From Icerya purchasi (taxonomy: Eukaryota; Arthropoda; Insecta; Hemiptera; Monophlebidae): a stretch of 64,000 nt of DNA. The position numbers and the translations under genes are program-made. The notes under the pieces were generated by a model. It saw only the letters and a list, made by a program, of their open reading frames with translations, made no database searches and was not told the origin of the DNA. Below are positions 1-10,859 of the stretch, in pieces (the stretch's first letter is position 1; each line of letters starts with the position of its first letter). Where the stretch lies: NCBI GenBank assembly GCA_039619475.1, contig CM077115.1, positions 552,442,826 through 552,506,825 on the forward strand, written 5' to 3'.

Positions 1-115
1 CTACAAAATATAACAAACGTTACATAAAATTTGGACATTTTTCTGGGACATTTTTTTGGGACATTTTTTCGAATGGGGGGTAGCCTAAGAATTACGTTGT
101 AATTAATATATATAT
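1..115 (-). repeat. AT-rich interspersed repeat, truncated by the window edge
   Basis: The reverse complement matches 3685-3792 nearly base for base, including the repeated GGGACATTTTTT units and the ATTACGTTGTAAT palindrome next to a (TA)n tract. A further copy lies at 52383-52700. Confidence 0.75.
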
Positions 116-1168
116 ATATATATGTATGTTTTTACTAAATTATTTATAATTTTATTATACACATGTAATGTACATGTATCAGATATCAGTGTGAATGGAA
201 TGGAGAGAAAAAATGCTATGAATGAGTGAACGTGTGCGGGATGAATAATAAAATCGTGATAATGACCTGGAAGCAAGGGATGATGGAGAATTAGATATAA
301 ATGATTAGAAAAAAGACGGTTAACGACAATAACTGATCGCAGGAGAGTTATTAATTCGTTTGTGAATACAGGATAGAAATAAGGAGGATGAAAATGAAAC
401 ATCAAAATTTGGAAGGATAAACGAAGCTCCAACACCGCCAGGTTTTCTCTAACGATCGGTGAAAATCGGGTTATATGAGCAGGAAGTACTGATAGTATTG
501 TAATATTCCAGTTTTGATTACGGGCCTGGAAAATCGAAATTTGCAGAGTTGAGATAAAATACGAGTAGAGTATACTTTAAGATGATAACAAAGATCGGGA
601 AAAGTAACGGAAAAATGAATGAGATTACTATTAAAAGAGACGGTGTAGGCTTAAAATGGACGAAGACGAAGAGCAATAAGAGAGAAGGTGTCCCTATTTT
701 CCTACGCGTATAACGCCAGCTCTTAGAAATCGGAAAGCGGAAAATAAGTTAGAAACGGTAGCGTGAATAAGATCGGCGAACAGCCACACTTGGTTGGTGT
801 CAGAGTTTTCGACGAGTTTAGCCTTTTGATAGAAGGGACGGAGAAATCAGGTAATGGCCGGGGGCTATTCTAAAATACAGTCAAATATTAATATTATCAA
901 CGTCTAAAGGATTTTCTGATTAAAATTTTAGTTGGCCCTCTAGGATCGCGACAATTGCCTCTTTCATAATATGTAGAAAGATGGAGAAAAAGAGGCCAAC
1001 GATAAGAGAAGGGAGAAAGGAATGTACCGAGAGACAAAAGTAAGACAAAAAGATGAAGATCTCTGGGCTATATAAATAAAGGACGAAGAGTAAATATAGA
1101 GTAGGAGATGTTAAAGACAAAATTGCATATCGGTAAAAAATATACGTGCCATACAAATATTACCTGAT

Positions 1169-2030
1169 GTGTATAAGCGCCCTCCGTTCTTTTGCTCAAT
1201 CTTCCATGTGGAGTCATCTGCTATTCTGCGTACTCTTCTTTTTATCAGATCCTCACCTGTCTCTCGCAATATTCTTATCCTGTTGGATGTTCAAAGCGTG
1301 CTGCAGACTATCGTAACTCTTTTCCCTCCTCACTCAACCGACTACGTTATTCTTCTTATTCGCTCCTTGATTCATTTTCCTTTGTCACTTAATCCAAACG
1401 GACTTTTTTTCGGATCCCTGGTCATGCCGGAATTGAGGGTAATGAGTTAGTTGACTTATTCGCTCGGTTATCTTCCTCTTCCGGTAGGTTTCTTCCCGTT
1501 TTCTCATCTTCCAATATTACCCTTCTGTCTGCAGCTGCTCATTCCAAACTATGGTTTAACTCTTATGTCTCCTCATTCTCCAACCCGGATTCCTTCTTGT
1601 CTATTCAGCCTTCCCTTCCTCGCTTCTCCTAGTTTCTTGACTTTCCTTCTATATGTCTCTCCAATCTCTCTGCGCTTTGGGCACACTTTGCTTCCTTCCT
1701 CGCTTTTCCTTTACTTTTTTGTGCCGTCTCCTTATTGTCCATTGCGCCCCTCCAATATCCAATTTATTTGTAACGTCGATCACATAATGTTCGATTGTTC
1801 GTTTCTTGTAACCGAACGAGCTTCTTTCTACTCCTCCCTTTTACAAATCGGTGTTCCCACTTCGTATTGTGCTTTGTTCATTCTCTCCCTTCCTTCTCCT
1901 TCTGTTGTCCAAGCTGTTGATTCTTTTTTGTCAACTATCTCTGATCGTGTAAAGATCTGAGTCTCTTGCGACTTATTTCCTTCATCTTGGACCAATGTCC
2001 TTGTAGAAAAACCCATAAAAAAAAAAAATG
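1169..2030 (+). pseudogene. LINE 3'-end relic: RNase H and C-terminal zinc region
   Basis: Broken in several frames. The RNase H signature IPGHAGIEGNELVDLFAR is readable at about 1419-1475, followed by the C-terminal region (CNVDHIMFDCS, about 1768-1803). The element ends with a poly(A) run at 2017-2029. Related relics lie at 3290-3430, 18660-19500, 28120-28750 and 38062-38420, so this is one repeated family of old 5'-truncated copies. Confidence 0.7.
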
Positions 2031-2059
2031 GACACTTACAATGGTATTGGAGAAAAGAA

Positions 2060-2440
2060 TCTAGGCCTTCGAAATGTTTGTATATCGATGCACATTAAAA
2101 ATCCCACGGACAGAAAACCGGGAAGTCTTAGCCAGAATAATGTCAAAAGAAAGAGAATTATTGCTGACTATGCAAGAAGGTAAACTAAATTACTAGGGCC
2201 ACAATCATCGTAATGAAAAATACCGCTCGCTTCAACTGGTTTCATGCAAGTAAAAATTGCCGGGAAAAGAAACGCGGGCAGAAGGAAGCTGCAGTACGGA
2301 TCATCAGATTTACTGCGATGGTGCCGATGTTCACAAGAAGATTTAAGTAATACTGCCATTGATAAGGTGAGGATGGCCCTACTGATGGCCAAACTTCGGT
2401 CGGAGACGGCGTATGCAAGAAGAAGAAGTAATTAACATTG
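2060..2440 (+). pseudogene. LINE C-terminal relic (endonuclease-RT type, post-RT region)
   Basis: Readable in pieces: IPWTDRK-like start, KERELLLTMQ-like segment, then KIAGKRNAGRRKLQYG, DLLRWCRCSQEDL and KVRMALLMAKLRSETA. This is the characteristic tail after the RT in insect LINEs with a KRG-GRR motif. No frame stays open for the whole length. Confidence 0.6.
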
Positions 2441-3289
2441 ATATTTTAATGTTTTATAAAAAAATTAATTGTTTTCACAAATTATGTTTCCATGATAAAT
2501 TAATAATATTTTAAGTTAATCAAATTCGTTTTCTTTATTCGAATTTATGTTTCCATGATAAATTAATAATATTTTAAGTTAATCACGTTTATTATGTTGC
2601 TAAACGTTCGAAAATGTTCACTCCTAAAGCGAAAAACGCCGTATAAGACGTTTTCACATCAAAAGACGAGACATACCGAGGGACATTGTAGAAAAGAGAA
2701 TTCCTTACTATAACATGAAGAAGAAAGTGTAGTAGAAGAATAATTATTGGCGAAAAGTAGACAATAAAAATTACGATTACGGTGATTAAAATGAAGAAGG
2801 TAACAGTGCAATAGCAAAGCCTGGAAAGTTCGTTAACTGCTATTTATTTTCAATGCTCGTTAATGCTGGATGAAAAAAGAAATTGTAAGTTTGTTATTAA
2901 AAATTGAAGCAGGGGGTTTTAGTTCTAAAAAGCTGCGAGATACAAACTGAACGCGCGTTAATGTAAAGAAAAGAACGAATAGGAGGCGGCGTGATCATAA
3001 GGCATTAACTACGCAATTGACCGTAAAATACAAATGGCATTCGTGCAAACAGCGTGAAAAAATACGATCATTCAAGCAGACATTATGTAATCAAGGTGCG
3101 AAACTTATCTTGAATTTTGTTCATTTCCCGAACTAAATTTCATTTTTCCCGCTTATTTATTTATACGTTTAATTAGGAATTTATTGCTTGTTTGCTCTTT
3201 CATATCTGTTATCTTTTTTTTTTTTTTCACTCGATCGAGATTGATCTGTTCCTAGTGTCATTGTGTAATAAATTAGACATTAGTTCGTT

Positions 3290-3435
3290 TTTCAGTTTCC
3301 AGTGGCAGATTTTTGGGCACATTTTCAGCTCGAAGTATTACACTTTTCTTACCCCAATTGGCTCATTCCAGGCTATAGCTCAACTCCTATTCTTCTTCAT
3401 TTTCTAATCCTCCTTTCGTCTTTTCGAACTGGTTT
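3290..3435 (+). pseudogene. Short LINE RNase H-region relic
   Basis: DNA similarity by eye to 1480-1600 (a shared run like GCTCATTCCA followed by CTATxxCTCAACTCxTAT). It is a small piece of the same RNase H LINE family, cut by the MITE that begins at 3446. Confidence 0.45.
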
Positions 3436-3445
3436 CAAATATATA

Positions 3446-3681
3446 TACAGGGTGCGACAGCATTTTTTCCACTAAATTTTGTTAAAGAAAAATAATAAAG
3501 CAGAAAATCGAAATAACGGATACTCTAGATCCCCCAAATTGGAGGGCAATATGTATGCTCCTTGCCTTCTCGCAGTTTTATTTCGATTTTCTGCTTTATT
3601 ATTATTTTTCTTTAACAAAATTTAGTAGAAAAAAAGTGTCGCATTTTTAAAGAAAAGAAAGTTATGCTGCCGCACCTTGTA
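3446..3681. mobile_element. Palindromic MITE (foldback)
   Basis: Terminal inverted repeats of about 18 bp (left starts TACAGGGTGCGACAGCAT; the right end is its near-complement, with T-for-C and G-for-A changes). Inner inverted arms at 3471-3515 and 3579-3626 differ mainly by a 3-bp indel, leaving a loop of about 63 bp. No coding capacity. Flanked by AT-rich DNA, so the target duplication cannot be fixed. Confidence 0.75.
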
Positions 3682-3684
3682 CAT

Positions 3685-4062
3685 ATTAATTACAACGTAA
3701 TTCTTAGGCTACTCTCCATTAGAAAAAATGTCCCAAAAAAATGTCCCATAAAAATGTCCAAATTTTATGTAACGTTTGTTATATTTTATAGGATTTTTGT
3801 TATTGTTATTTAAAAAAATGTCACAATTTTATGTAATGAAATATGTAACGAAAAATATAACGAAAAAATGTCTTAATTTTATATAACGGAAAGTTAAATG
3901 TTAGAATTGGATTTTTGTGGTTATGTTATATATTTTTTTTTGTGTTGATGCTAGTAAGAATTACGTTGTAAATTTTGATTAAAGAGATAGAAATGAAAGC
4001 AAGAGGGGCCAAGGGGCACAGCCTCTTGCGAGGCCAAAATGGCCGAGTTATATATATATGTA
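3685..4062 (+). repeat. AT-rich interspersed repeat, long copy
   Basis: Begins at TTAATTACAACGTAATTCTT, has tandem AAAAATGTCCC units, a second inverted ACGTTGTAA box near 3960-3973, and ends with AGGCCAAAATGGCCGAG and a (TA)n tract. The copy at 52383-52700 has the same order of parts. It is probably a non-autonomous element that targets TA-rich DNA; the class is unclear. Confidence 0.7.
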
Positions 4063-4079
4063 TATCAGGAATGTTCGTG

Positions 4080-4655
4080 ACCAAAGGAACATTGCAGTTC
4101 CGTAATTATTCCGATTCCTAAAAGAAAATAGCCAGTTGCAGTTAGGTGCAACGAGTATAGAACTCTATAAGTTTTATTGCCCATGCATCAAAAATATTAC
4201 TGTAAATAATAAAAAAAAAAGTGATTAGAAAGGTATAGAGAACAGTTTTTTTGAAAAAGCGCAGTTTGGTTTTCGGAAGAACAGGTTCATTTGCAATAGG
4301 AGTATTGCGAACCGTGTTGGGGAACGGATGATCAATATGAATCGAAAATCATGTCAAAACATTTAACAGGGGATTTTGACACAAACTTTTAATAGAAAGC
4401 CAATATTATATTACAAGGGCTGATAGACAACCCGTATAGGCATTAGTCGTTAATTATCAAAGTAGATGCGGATGGCAAAAGTAAATAAAGGGAGAACGAC
4501 AAGGCCGTCTTTTGTCGCCATGTCTGTTTAACATGTATGCGGAAGTCATACTAAAGGAAATGTTGGGAAATACTGATCCATGGGATGTGAAAGACTCCGA
4601 ATTATAAAGTTCGCAGATGATCAGGCGCCATAATTGCAAGGTCTTTTAATGTACT

Positions 4656-4689
<34 letters not shown>

Positions 4690-5450
4690 TCTAGATTAAA
4701 AGTGACATAGGAAATCGGCTTCTTAGAAATTAACGGAGATAAAACAAACATAATGGATGATCAGCAAACAAGCACATCGTTTCCATTGAAAAATTAATGG
4801 AGAACAAATTAAAAAAGTATACATAGTTTCAAATATCTTGGGGAAATAATAACTGAGGACCTTTAGTGCGTCACAGAAACGAAATGTAAGAATTAGACAA
4901 GTCAGCATTGAAAAAGAGAAAAATAGAATATAGCGCGACAAAATACGGTACTAATGAAAACCTTCTGGTAAACGCATTGTAGAAGGAGGTCATGTTTGAC
5001 CGGTAGTAGAACTGCATTGAAATGTGGACTTTCAATAAACGAAATATCCAAAAGCTACAAGCTTTTAAGATGTGGCGCTGGACTGGAAAATTAACAAGCT
5101 GGCTGGAAAAAGTCACACATGAAGAAGTAGTAAACAGAGTTGATGAAAAGGCTATTCGATCAAATATAGTAAACACGACGATCAGCCCGGTGGTCCTTAA
5201 AAAACGGCGGCTAACTACGAAATGTAATGGAAAGAACAATACACAAGGGAAAAACGGACGAGGTGGACAGAGAAGTACTTTTGTCGCCACGATCGGTTAA
5301 AGGATACACGGTTAAGCGGTTAAAACGAAAAGAGCTGCGGAAAACCGGTCGAACTGGAAGGCACTTTCATGAAATAAAACCGATATGTCCCAGGACTGTA
5401 ATAACGATAATGATGATGATCATGATGATGATTGATGATGATGATTAATG
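4080..5450 (+). pseudogene. LINE reverse transcriptase relic with (GAT)n tail
   Basis: Broken RT. Segments in order: ISFIAHASKILL (about 4170), QFGFRKN (about 4265), ERQGRLLSPCLFNMYAEVIL (about 4495-4555), FADD (about 4612), FKYLGEIITEDL (about 4830), then MWTFNKRNIQKLQAFKMWRW (5022) and a RGGQRSTFV segment (about 5260-5282) typical of the post-RT region. It ends in a GATGAT-rich tract at 5405-5460, which probably serves as its 3' tail. A 40-bp poly(A) lies inside at 4647-4686. Confidence 0.7.
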
Positions 5451-5462
5451 ATGATGATTGAT
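5405..5462. repeat. GAT/ATG microsatellite
   Basis: Imperfect GAT repeats at the 3' end of the LINE relic. The SINE at 62073-62450 also ends in GAT repeats. Confidence 0.8.
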
Positions 5463-5464
5463 GG

Positions 5465-7291
5465 CTGCACGAAAAAGAAAATATTTACATGTCTAATTAA
5501 TTTTTTTCTATTCTTCTCTTTGATTTTGATTCTGTCCTCTAGTCCTGTACTATGATGTCGGGAAATGGACCGGTTAAAGTCAATGCTCCCTCTAACGTTC
5601 TTCGAATAGTTTTGTGATTCCATTCTCGATGACTACAACAATTACGATGATCTCTCTTTCTTTTCTTCGCAAATGTATGCGTATCTAAACAGTGTCAAAG
5701 AATGAGTAGGATTATCCTAAAAGCAGGCCTTGCGGTATTTATTCGCTTGTTCGGTTTCCTGGGCGTTGTAAAATTTAGCTCATGGCGTTAATTTTTAGGC
5801 CAAAGTCCATCGAGCTACTGTTAAAAATGAACACGTTTATTAATGAAAAAAAAAAAAAAAATGAGTCGGCGATATTTAAATAACTGCGGCGGGGAATAGG
5901 AAATAAGGTGGAGTAGCAGACGGCGCTTTGGCAGTACAGCTGAATTTATTTAAAGGAGTTTGTGGCGGCCGGCTTTTCAGTTACGGAGCAGCGCATTGCT
6001 TGTAATAAAATTAAAAATAATCCGAGCGAGCTGGAGCTTCGTTGATGACTATTGACGGCGTAAAGCGACCGCTGGTTTTCCAGGAAGCAGCAGTAATCCG
6101 CCTTATCAACACGGTCCACGATGTTGTCTCTGGCCATCTGAAGAGGGAATGCGATTATCAACGAGACTGCCGGTACCGATATCGCGTTGCAGTTAATCCG
6201 CTAAAAAATTATAATTTCTTTACAGCGTATCCTTCTCAACGATGTGCTCGTAAAATTAATATTAATTCTTCGAATAGTTTAATGGTTCATCCGATGTAAT
6301 CATCGTCGCAGCATAGCCGACCAGCGGTGTTTATTAAATAAAAATGAATTTTAACGAAACTCTCCCCCGTAATTACGGTCAACCCTCTCCCGCTGATGGT
6401 ATCCTGAAAGCGAAAGAGAATAATTCCAATACGAGCACATACGTTATATATTTATTAATTATGTTCAGAACTTGTTTTTGGCGCCTGTTATTTTTTAGAT
6501 TTGCTAAGCCTAATACGGACTTCTACTTATTATGTAAAACACTTTATTCTATGGGACTGGAAAAGAATATACGATGAAATCGATATTTAAAAATCCACGT
6601 AAGAGTAGAGCTCTGCTCATTGCGAAATTCATTTAAATAACAACATTCGTTATCACTTGAGCGGGTAAAAATAATAAAAAGCCACCTATTTTCACTGATG
6701 GCAAATTAATTTTCGTATTAATTTGCCATAAAATTAACGTTAAATGAAATTGAAATATTTAAAAATAAGTGATGAAATATGATCCCGATTTTATTATTAT
6801 TATTTTCATTATTAAAAATAAGTTGCTAGTCCCGCAAGATATACTGCTCGTCTGCGGATGCCCAACACGACGCTTATCATCGTTTATTCGAAAAATATGT
6901 TACAATAATTCTTTACAATTATACTATTAATTTTCATACTTATAAATAGTGAGAAAAAATAAAATAATAATTAAACAAAACTGATAAAAACAAAGAAGAA
7001 CTACTTTATTTATACAATTTTATTCCACATGTTCGACAAATACGAATGATTGATTCTCTACCACAGCCAGTTCCTAATTTATCTAACTTAATGTCATTCA
7101 TTAATGTTATTAACCGACCACATTGCTTAATTAATACTTTTCAAATTCCTATTATCTCTTTTTGCATTATATCCTCTGATTAAAACTATTTCATCCGTAT
7201 TATCAATCTTTATCATTTATGCCTTTCGGTCGAATAAAATATACCTCCCTATTATTCCTCGTTGCCCTGCTTCTTGTCATTGTAACTATTG

Positions 7292-7323
<32 letters not shown>

Positions 7324-7400
7324 GGTGTCTTATATTCAAGCAACCGGTGATAAAAGTAGCACATCCTTGAAGACATTTCGTTTTTCACTCTCCACCAGCT
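5465..7400. other. Region with no recognised gene
   Basis: AT-rich, with a somewhat GC-richer island at 5870-6180 (CGGCGG, GGCGGCCGGC). Short ORFs at 6042-6299 and 6344-6577 look like chance frames: no motif, and no partner exons that could be recognised. The island might be a diverged repeat or a promoter-like segment; neither can be shown. Confidence 0.5.
7274..7319. repeat. (TA)n microsatellite
   Basis: Run of alternating A and T between 7291 and 7319, with flanking AT-rich sequence. Confidence 0.8.
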
Positions 7401-7500
7401 AAGTGATCTTTATTAGGGAATATAATAAAAACCAACTTCAATAACAAAAGGAATATAAGGGTAAAAATAATTTATGACAATAAATTAAATAAATAGCTTA

Positions 7501-7541
7501 TTTAGGAACCTTTTTCGGGTATAACCCATCGTCAGCTAAAA
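7501..7541 (-). ncRNA. Hammerhead-ribozyme-like motif (minus strand)
   Basis: Minus-sense order: UUUUAG (stem I), CUGACGA core, bulged U, stem II GGGU-UAU-ACCC, GAA core, short stem III (AAA..GGUU), C17, then CUAAA closing stem I. The expected cut falls between 7506 and 7505. The extra U before stem II is unusual, so activity is unproven. Confidence 0.45.
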
Positions 7542-7581
7542 CTAACTTAATCAAAACTGAAAGCACACTCTTTAAGTTAGC

Positions 7582-7620
7582 TTTAGCTGATGATGGGTTA
7601 TACCTGAAAACATTCCTAAA
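7582..7620 (+). ncRNA. Hammerhead-ribozyme-like motif (plus strand)
   Basis: UUUAG, CUGAUGA, bulged U, stem II GGGU-UAU-ACCU (one G-U pair), GAA, AACAUU as minimal stem III, C17, then CUAAA pairing with UUUAG. The expected cut falls after 7615. It is the mirror partner of the minus-strand motif at 7501-7541. Confidence 0.45.
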
Positions 7621-7689
7621 AATAAGGGGTATTTATTTAATTTAATGTTATAAATTATTTTTACCCTTATATTTGTTTGTTATTGAAGT

Positions 7690-8320
7690 TGGTTTTTATT
7701 ATACAGTTTATAAAGGCATGTATTCGCTTACATTTATTGGGGAATATTGCCTTTAAGCTTTTCTTTTGCTGACTACTAACCTTTTTGATTATCGTCCCTT
7801 TTTTTGCTTGCCCCCAAATTGATATCCCATACATGATTCTAGACAATACTATAGCGTTATAATATACACGCAAACTACCCCATATGGGGTATTGAAAGAG
7901 CCAATTTATAAAGTGCCGGTAGCATTTGCTTGATTTTATTAGATAAATTTATAACAAGCTTGTCCCAAGATTCTGTCGATGATTAATCCTAAATATGTAA
8001 CCTCTTCTGTCGTTTTCAGTTGTGTACACCCACAGTTCAGAAGTCAAGTAATTATCTAAACAATTATTGTTATGTACTGTAATAGATGGTTTATATGTTT
8101 TCTATATTTACTGGACGTTCTTATATATTCAAAACCTTCGATTCTTTTTATATTAATAGTCAGATGTTTATCATGCGCCCACCTACACCTACTATTAACA
8201 TCTTCTTTCAATTGCCGGATTGGAACATTGTCGAGAATAAGGATTGCTTTTCTCGGTAACTGTTTGCCAGACAATGTTTTGCAACTGCGGGCACAAACAA
8301 CTCTTTGTGAAACCAAGTTT
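7690..8320 (-). pseudogene. LINE reverse transcriptase relic
   Basis: In minus sense: LKEDVNSRCRWAHDKHLTIN (about 8210-8150), then EVTYLGLIID (about 8010-7980), then YYNAIVLSRIMYGISIWG (about 7865-7812). This is the region after the YADD box of an RT of the Jockey/CR1 type. The + strand ORF at 8072-8551 is its antisense shadow. The relic stops at the foldback repeat. Confidence 0.65.
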
Positions 8321-8414
8321 CAAAAATTTCACAGCATCTTCATTTGCAACGAATGTAAACAAATATTACTGTATGTAGCTGTGGATTTTATAAAAGCGGT
8401 TTGGCTTTTTCTTC

Positions 8415-8445
<31 letters not shown>

Positions 8446-8559
8446 TGAAAAAATCGATCCGGATAATCGCGAGTCGACTGTAAATGAATTATTGTTTGCT
8501 GCTCCCTTTGGACAGCCGTTTGAATTAAATCAAGATGTCAAAAATTTCTAGAAAAGGCA

Positions 8560-9918
8560 TTTTAATTTATACTTACTGGCGCATACAGTATTACATGTTT
8601 TCTTTGTTTGTTTTTTTTTTTTTCTTAATAAATTAGGAAGTAATAGGATATTTGTTTTTTCCTAAGCAAAAAGTGTTTTAAGTTATATTTAAACAATTGT
8701 GTATGCGTATAAATTAATAGCATTCAATTTTATACGACACGAATTAGTTCCTAAATAAATAATGTGACGAAAGCGTTTTATGTTAACCGGAATAAAATTC
8801 AAATTTTATTTATTTTAACGATTAGCGTCAGAGTTATTTTACTGATTTTTTAAAAATATTTGATTTTTCTGATATTTAATAGAGCCTGTTTACTATCTGT
8901 TGTTTCAAATTATTTAGCAATTTTTTAGCAATTTTTTAGAAATTTTTTCTTACGTCTTAAATGAATATTATTAATATTTCGGTACGAGTAACATTTAATT
9001 TAAAAAGCGAGCAGTTTATTTTTGGTAAATTTTCGGGGGGAAAAAAAATTAATCGTAAGAAGGCTCACTGAGAATATTTAGTGAAAATAAATTTACAGTT
9101 TTGCAGTATTGCAGCACGGCTTTCATTATCCGGAATAAACTCCGATATGTACGGGCTATTCAGAATAATACGCGCCATTAAATGATCATCGCTTTGACCC
9201 GAATATTGAATTATGTATGCAGCACCGCATTTTCCGGCCCTATTTTGAAGGGCACAAAATATGCACTCAACTCATTACAAACAGCCCCAAAAAACTCTCT
9301 CTTTGATTAGTACTGCTGTAATAGAAACATGGTAGGCAATTTAAAGCAACGTGTCAGAGATGAATGCGAATTGTACGGTTCATGCGGATGTACAATAGTG
9401 AGAGATTGTAGTTTAGTAGTTAATGATGTTGCTATTTTACCATCTTTACAACGTCACTCTCGTTTTCAGATAACTGCAACGCCTAAAGTGACAAAACAAA
9501 ATCAAAAGAACACCTTTACCGAGGGAGTCTTAATAGTCAAGCGGCAATTCAGCTACGCAGTCTAAACGTTCCGGTTGCAATATCAGACGTAACGGCAGAT
9601 CTCAGAATTAAAGCTAAAAGAAATTGGCGAATTCAAGTACACTAGTAACTAACTCAACCTTTGTACAAACCGGGAAAATGTATTGGTTTATGGATATCAT
9701 GCGAGTGCTAAAGAAAAGGTTATGATGGACCGAATTCTCGTAATACATCTGGTTGACACGTGGGAACATAGTGCAAAAATTAGATTCATCTTTCTGCTCT
9801 CACTGTAGCATATTCACGATACACCATATTTTGCCCGCAGTACAAGAAATTGCGTCCAAGGCGACGAGAAATCCTATCAAGCGACGGTTTCATAATTCAA
9901 ACAATAGTAGTGATATTC

Positions 9919-9951
<33 letters not shown>

Positions 9952-10130
9952 CTGATCCAAATATACGGGTATGTTTTTGGTCATTGTGACAATAGAGATA
10001 GCGCTCGGTAATAAAAAGTAGTGTTCCGCTCGCTTTTCAGTTGGGCACATCAAGCACACTCATTTTTATTCACAATCGAACGCGCATTTAATTAATCGAA
10101 TTCGACGCTCGGGAGAAATTAATCGCCTAG
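8560..10130. other. Region with no recognised gene
   Basis: AT-rich with poly(T) at 8610-8625 and poly(A) at 9920-9949. The poly(A) at 9920-9949 could be the end of an old retrotransposed copy, and the GC-balanced stretch at 9230-9560 has a 78-codon frame starting at 9329, but no motif supports either. Confidence 0.45.
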
Positions 10131-10169
10131 ATATATTTAACATTTACAAACAATAATAAGTTATAAATT

Positions 10170-10607
10170 AACCAATTTTTATTTAAAAAACAATGTTTAA
10201 ATGTAGCATTCAAAACTAAAAATAATCTAAGAAATAAAATGAACACTTTGAATTTAAAAAATAATAATATTTATGAAAATAGCGGTATATATGAAATAAA
10301 TTGCACTGATTGTGAAAAATTCCATATCGGTCAAACAGGGCGAAAAATTAAATGTAGATTTAAAGAACATATAAAATCATTTAATAATAATGAAATAGAA
10401 AAATCAACATATTATGCTGAACATTTGATTAAAAATAAACATAAACCTAATTCATTAGAAAATACAGTAACCGTTTTGGCCACTTATGGCAAAGGAAATG
10501 TTATGAATATCGCAGAAAATTATTGCATAAATAAATATAAAAATAATATTTTAAACGATCAACTACCCAATAATAATAACGATCCACTTTTTAATATAAA
10601 AGTTTAG
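10170..10607 (+). CDS. GIY-YIG endonuclease domain of a Penelope-like retroelement (5'-truncated)
   Basis: The frame from about 10170 leads into an ORF from 10239 that codes SGIYEINCTDCEKFHIGQTG (GIY and YIG-type motifs, with HIG for YIG) and the catalytic-type RKIKCRFKEHIKSF, then a C-terminal AENYCINKY...PLFNIKV. In Penelope-like elements this domain follows the RT and nicks target DNA. The RT itself is not present upstream. The pair of cysteines after GIY is usual for this group. About 140 codons are intact. A relic with the same C-terminal motif lies at 44984-45450. Confidence 0.8.
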   Translation, partial: NQFLFKKQCLNVAFKTKNNLRNKMNTLNLKNNNIYENSGIYEINCTDCEKFHIGQTGRKIKCRFKEHIKSFNNNEIEKSTYYAEHLIKNKHKPNSLENTVTVLATYGKGNVMNIAENYCINKYKNNILNDQLPNNNNDPLFNIKV

Positions 10608-10760
10608 TTTTAGGTTGTTCTATTTTATTTTATATTTTTTGTATTGAGTATTGATAATTTCATACTATTGATTTTTATATCTTCTATGTTTGTTCCTGCT
10701 GTGCATTTACTATACGTACACATGTATTCTTTATATTCTTTCCGGTGTTTTTTGAGTTTT

Positions 10761-10853
10761 TCCTAAAAATAAGGGGTATTTATTTAATTTATTGTTATAA
10801 ATTATTTTTACCCTTATATTCCTTTTGTTATTGAAGTTGGTTTTTATTATACA
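10761..10853 (+). repeat. Single Penelope-type terminal repeat arm
   Basis: Matches the right arm of the 7421-7703 foldback from TCCTAAAAAT onward to TTTTTATTATA. It lies 150 bp downstream of the GIY-YIG ORF, as expected for a 3' terminal repeat. Homology begins at the predicted hammerhead cut site. Confidence 0.75.
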
Positions 10854-10859
10854 TATTTA

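Larger units (their letters stand above)
7421..7703. mobile_element. Penelope-type foldback terminal repeat with two hammerhead-like motifs
   Basis: Inverted arms 7421-7549 and 7573-7703, about 130 bp each and mostly identical, around a 23-bp centre. Each arm carries a CTGAYGA...GGGTTATACC...GAA core (see the two ncRNA entries). Related foldbacks lie at 27505-27698 and 47661-47839, and a single arm at 10761-10853 lies just downstream of a Penelope-type GIY-YIG ORF, which links this repeat family to Penelope-like elements. Confidence 0.72.

Noticed and set aside
1451..1960. 169-codon plus-strand ORF as a host gene
   Set aside because: Nucleotide order matches LINE RNase H and C-terminal relics, with the true frame shifting; the long frame is a by-product.
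1..3792. A single 3.8-kb element bounded by inverted repeats 1-115 and 3685-3792
   Set aside because: A third copy of the repeat stands alone at 52383-52700 with extra sequence beyond, so the two copies are more simply two insertions.
5946..6299. Overlapping frames on both strands in a GC-richer patch
   Set aside because: No motif, no splice partners; kept only as an unassigned region.
8072..8551. 159-codon plus-strand ORF
   Set aside because: It overlaps the minus-strand RT relic (8320-7690), whose reading has clear RT motifs; the plus frame has none.
9329..9565. 78-codon ORF
   Set aside because: No recognised domain and ends without context; considered chance.
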